A DNA stretch of 64,000 bases, from positions 1-64,000 of the forward strand of contig CANEZL010000013.1 of NCBI GenBank assembly GCA_947444195.1, read 5' to 3'. The notes beneath the pieces were generated by a model, which saw only the letters and a list, made by a program, of their open reading frames with translations, had not been told where the DNA came from and searched no databases. Shown here one piece after another: positions 61,328 to 64,000 of this stretch (position 1 is its first letter; the number at the start of each line of letters is the position of its first letter). The position numbers and the translations under genes are program-made. The DNA is from Methylobacteriaceae bacterium (lineage in GTDB: Bacteria > Pseudomonadota > Alphaproteobacteria > Rhizobiales > Beijerinckiaceae).

Positions 61328-61909
61328 ATGGTCCCAACGCCCGGATTTTTCGGCGGCCCCGGCCGGGGCGCTCCTCGAAGAGGTTGGCTGGTGCCACAGC
61401 GCGTACGGCTCGGTCCTGTCTGGCGTCTCGCCGCCGCGCTCACGCTCCTCCTGCCCGGCGGCACGGGCGCCGCGCAGGCCCAGGGCATGGTGCGCAAGAC
61501 CTTCGACGACTGGCAGCTGCGCTGCGAGACGCCCGCCGGCGCCAAGGCCGAGCAGTGCGCCCTCGTCCAGTACCTCGCCGCGGAGGACCGGCCGAACCTC
61601 ACCCTCGTCGTCATCGTCCTGAAGACCGCCGACAACCGGGGCTACCTGCTGCGCGTGGTGGCGCCGCTGGGCGTGCTCCTGCCCTCCGGCCTCGGCCTGA
61701 AGATCGACCAGAACGACATCGGCCGCGCCGGCTTCGTGCGCTGCCTGACCACCGGCTGCGTCGCCGAGGTGGTGATGGACGAGGGCCTGATCCGGCAGTT
61801 CCGCAACGGCAGCCAGGCGACCTTCATCGTCTTCCAGACCCCCGAGGAGGGCGTCGGCATACCCTTGTCGATGAAGGGCTTCGGGGCGGGATTCGACAGC
61901 CTGAAATGA
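61328..61909 (+). CDS. Invasion-associated locus B (IalB) family protein
   Basis: A 193-residue exported protein. A hydrophobic segment at 33-50 precedes GMVRKTFDDWQLRCET; paired Cys (RCET, QCALV and later RCLTTGC) and the GLGLKIDQ strand are typical of IalB. The family is common in alphaproteobacteria; its role outside Bartonella is unclear. AGGGG lies upstream of ATG 61328. Confidence 0.82.
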   Translation: MVPTPGFFGGPGRGAPRRGWLVPQRVRLGPVWRLAAALTLLLPGGTGAAQAQGMVRKTFDDWQLRCETPAGAKAEQCALVQYLAAEDRPNLTLVVIVLKTADNRGYLLRVVAPLGVLLPSGLGLKIDQNDIGRAGFVRCLTTGCVAEVVMDEGLIRQFRNGSQATFIVFQTPEEGVGIPLSMKGFGAGFDSLK

Positions 61910-61929
61910 TGCGGAGGCGGAGCGCTGAG

Positions 61930-62547
61930 ATGACCGGACGGCTGACCGTGCTGGCCCTCGCCCTCGCCCTCGGTGCCGGACAGGCCCGGGCCGAGGAGGG
62001 CAACATCTTCTCCAACCTGCTGAAATACGGCGGCACCACCGTGCCGCCCTCGCGCGGGCCGGATCTCGAACCCGCCTATTGCCCGATGGTCGACGTGCCC
62101 GAGGGCGGCGCGGCGCTGCAGACGCTGGGCGCGGGCGGGGGCGCCGCGGGCATCCGCTCGCAGGCCACGCTCGGGCGGCTCGCCCGCGAATGCACCCGCC
62201 TCGCCGACGGCTCGATCAGCGTGAAGGTCGGCATCGAGGTCCGGGTGCTGCTGGGCCCGGGGGGCTCGTCGGGCCGCTTCGACGTGCCGGTCACCGTCGC
62301 CATCCGCCGCGACGAGAAGACGGTCGCCACCCGCCAGACGCGGCTCGCCGTCACCGTGGCCCCGGGGGAGGCTCAAGGGTTCGCCTCGACGGTGGAGGAC
62401 GGCATCATCGTGCCGGTCGCGGCGACCGCCGATTACGAGATCGCCGTCTCCGTCGGCGGCCAGAAGGGCGCCGCCAAGGCGAAGCCGCGCCGCAAGCCCG
62501 CCGCTGCGGCGGCCACGGAGGGCGGCGGAGCCGGTGCCGCACAATGA
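61930..62547 (+). CDS. Periplasmic protein of unknown function
   Basis: A 205-residue protein with a signal peptide ending QARAEEG. YCPMVDVPEGGAAL and a single later Cys (ECTRLADG) are visible; the middle looks beta-rich and the tail is Lys/Ala-rich. No family recognised. ATG 61930 has GGCGGAG upstream; starts at 61906/61909 would overlap the IalB gene. Overlaps the next gene by 14 bases. Confidence 0.65.
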   Translation: MTGRLTVLALALALGAGQARAEEGNIFSNLLKYGGTTVPPSRGPDLEPAYCPMVDVPEGGAALQTLGAGGGAAGIRSQATLGRLARECTRLADGSISVKVGIEVRVLLGPGGSSGRFDVPVTVAIRRDEKTVATRQTRLAVTVAPGEAQGFASTVEDGIIVPVAATADYEIAVSVGGQKGAAKAKPRRKPAAAAATEGGGAGAAQ

Positions 62548-64000
62548 ACCGGAGGCCGGGGCAGGCCTGAAGCGCCCCGGCCGAGCCGTCGCGTTCCGCC
62601 TGGAGGCGGCGGGGTCCGCCCCCTTCGACCGCCGCCTCGTCCTCGACGGACCGGAGGGCGGCTGGATCGTCCTCAGCTACCGCACGGACCCCCTGCGCCC
62701 GCCCCTGCGCCCGGTCCTGCGGATCCTGCGGCGGGACGGGGCGACCCAGGACTTCGTGCTCCCGGGCGGGCCGCGCGCCCATTGGCTCGGCCTGCTGCCC
62801 GCCGACACCGCCGAGATCCGCCTCGCCGCCCCGGACGGCTTCGTGCTGGATCGCGTCGGCCGCCGCGGCGAGGCCGACATCCTGCTGGACGGCCTCGCCA
62901 GACGCCCCCTCCGGACGGTCTCGGCCCTCTACGACCGGGCGCGGGGCGATGCCCGGCGCTACCGCGACACCCTGCGCGGGGCCTGCGCGGTGACGGCGCC
63001 GGCCGGGATCCGCGGCTGGGCGGCGGCCCGGCCCCTGCCCGATGCCGCCGACGCCGCGGCCGTGCCGGTCCGCATCCTCCTTCCCGTGCGGGCCGGGCAG
63101 GGCGCGGCGCTGGGCCGGACGCTGGCGAGCCTGGCCCGGCAGACCCATGCGGGCTGGAGCGCGCGGCTCGTCCTCGACGCGGGCGTCGCGCCGCCGCAGG
63201 GGCTCGATGCCAGGGTCACGGTCTCCGCCGCGGAGGGAGCGTGTCTCGCGGATGCGGAGCCGGGCGCCGCGCTCGGCGTGCTGCTCCCCGGCGACGAGCT
63301 CGCGCCCCGAGCCCTCGCCCTCCTCGCCGCGGGCCTGGGGGAAGCCGCCCTCGTCTACGCCGACGAGATCCGCGCCAGCCTGCCCCGTCTGAAGCCGGAC
63401 TGGAGCCCGGACCTCGCCCTGGCCGCGGGCTATCTCGGCCGGCCCTGGCTGGCCGGTCCCGCCCTGCACCCGGCACTCCGCGGCCTGCCGCTCGCGCCGC
63501 TGTCCGGCCTCGCGGCCCGGATCGACGCGGCGCTGGCGGCCTGTGCGGGCGCCGTGCGCCACCTGCCCTGCCTCCTCGCCGAGACCGTGGAGGACGCGGC
63601 GGAGGATGCCCGCGCCGAGGCGGTCGGCCGCCATCTCGGCGCTGCGGCCGGGGTGGCCTGGATCCGCCAGGGCGCGGCCATGGACCTGCTCTGGCCGCTC
63701 CCCGAGCCGCCGCCCCTCGTGAGCGTGGTGATCCCCTCGCGCGACCGCCTCGACCTGATCGCGCAGGTCTGCCGCGGCGTCCTGCGGGAGACCGATTATC
63801 CGGCCATCGAACTCGTCGTGGTCGACAACGGCTCGACCGATCCCGCCGTGCTCGCCCATTACGCTGAGCTGCGCGCCGACCCGCGCGTGAAAATCCTCGC
63901 CGACCCGCAGCCCTTCAACTTCTCGCGGCTGGTCAATACGGGGGTGGCCGCCTCGCGCGGGGCGGTCGTCGTGCTCCTCAACAACGACATCGCGGTGCTG
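62534..64000 (+). CDS. Glycosyltransferase family 2 protein, 3' end outside the window
   Basis: Open from GTG 62534 (VPHNEPEAGAGLKRPG) to the last base. A long N-terminal part contains a degenerate first glycosyltransferase-like segment (VRILLPVRAGQGAALGRTLA). A clear GT-A domain begins near residue 395: VSVVIPSRDRLDLIAQV, VVVDNGSTDP and VVLLNNDIAVL. It likely adds sugars to a surface polysaccharide. GGAGGGCGGCGGAG precedes the start. Confidence 0.82.
   Translation, partial: MPHNEPEAGAGLKRPGRAVAFRLEAAGSAPFDRRLVLDGPEGGWIVLSYRTDPLRPPLRPVLRILRRDGATQDFVLPGGPRAHWLGLLPADTAEIRLAAPDGFVLDRVGRRGEADILLDGLARRPLRTVSALYDRARGDARRYRDTLRGACAVTAPAGIRGWAAARPLPDAADAAAVPVRILLPVRAGQGAALGRTLASLARQTHAGWSARLVLDAGVAPPQGLDARVTVSAAEGACLADAEPGAALGVLLPGDELAPRALALLAAGLGEAALVYADEIRASLPRLKPDWSPDLALAAGYLGRPWLAGPALHPALRGLPLAPLSGLAARIDAALAACAGAVRHLPCLLAETVEDAAEDARAEAVGRHLGAAAGVAWIRQGAAMDLLWPLPEPPPLVSVVIPSRDRLDLIAQVCRGVLRETDYPAIELVVVDNGSTDPAVLAHYAELRADPRVKILADPQPFNFSRLVNTGVAASRGAVVVLLNNDIAVL

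Overview
This is a very GC-rich alphaproteobacterial chromosome segment, most likely from a Methylobacterium-like member of the Hyphomicrobiales. That placement is inference. It rests on a long-form methylsuccinyl-CoA dehydrogenase of the ethylmalonyl-CoA pathway, polyhydroxybutyrate (PHB) genes (phasins and an intracellular depolymerase), an ActSR/RegBA redox pair, an NdvA/ChvA-type glucan exporter and an IalB-family protein.

Layout. 1-2.6 kb: the end of an HD-GYP protein and a diguanylate cyclase, a c-di-GMP pair. 2.8-12.8 kb: a type I-E CRISPR-Cas locus (cas3, a small DUF1508/YegP-like gene, then casA-casB-cas7e-cas5e-cas6e-cas1-cas2 and a ten-repeat array). 12.8-13.9 kb: remnants of IS481, IS3 and IS21 elements. 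14-32 kb: accessory region with a chemoreceptor, an integrase remnant, a glutathione transferase, a hydrolase, a metallo-beta-lactamase-fold protein, a LysR/WrbA/MFS/PEP-mutase-like/FAH cluster, and a TetR-controlled RND efflux cluster whose pump gene carries an amber stop. 32-33 kb: IS remnants and two tRNA genes. 33-64 kb: mostly core genes, including an MscS-type channel, MotAB-like proteins, ndvA, mcd, phasins, cell-wall enzymes, purSQ, actSR, phaZ and a glycosyltransferase running off the window.

Main discovery candidate. Between cas3 and casA (5614-5703) lie two degenerate CRISPR repeats exactly one array period (61 nt) apart, enclosing one 32-nt pseudo-spacer. The upstream copy keeps the crRNA 5' handle. 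The downstream copy keeps the Cas6e stem exactly. These are the parts needed to mature a single crRNA-like RNA, and the position just upstream of the casA promoter fits the CreA (RNA antitoxin) or CreR (cas autoregulator) concept. Meanwhile cas1 carries both a frameshift and a nonsense codon while every interference gene is open, so the locus looks like a retained effector without adaptation.

Other notable signals. A 101-nt two-hairpin repeat occurs four times, with compensatory base changes. A perfect 18-bp palindrome lies upstream of mcd. Operator-like inverted repeats lie upstream of the tetR/efflux and phasin genes. I ran no database searches; family names are from motif recognition.
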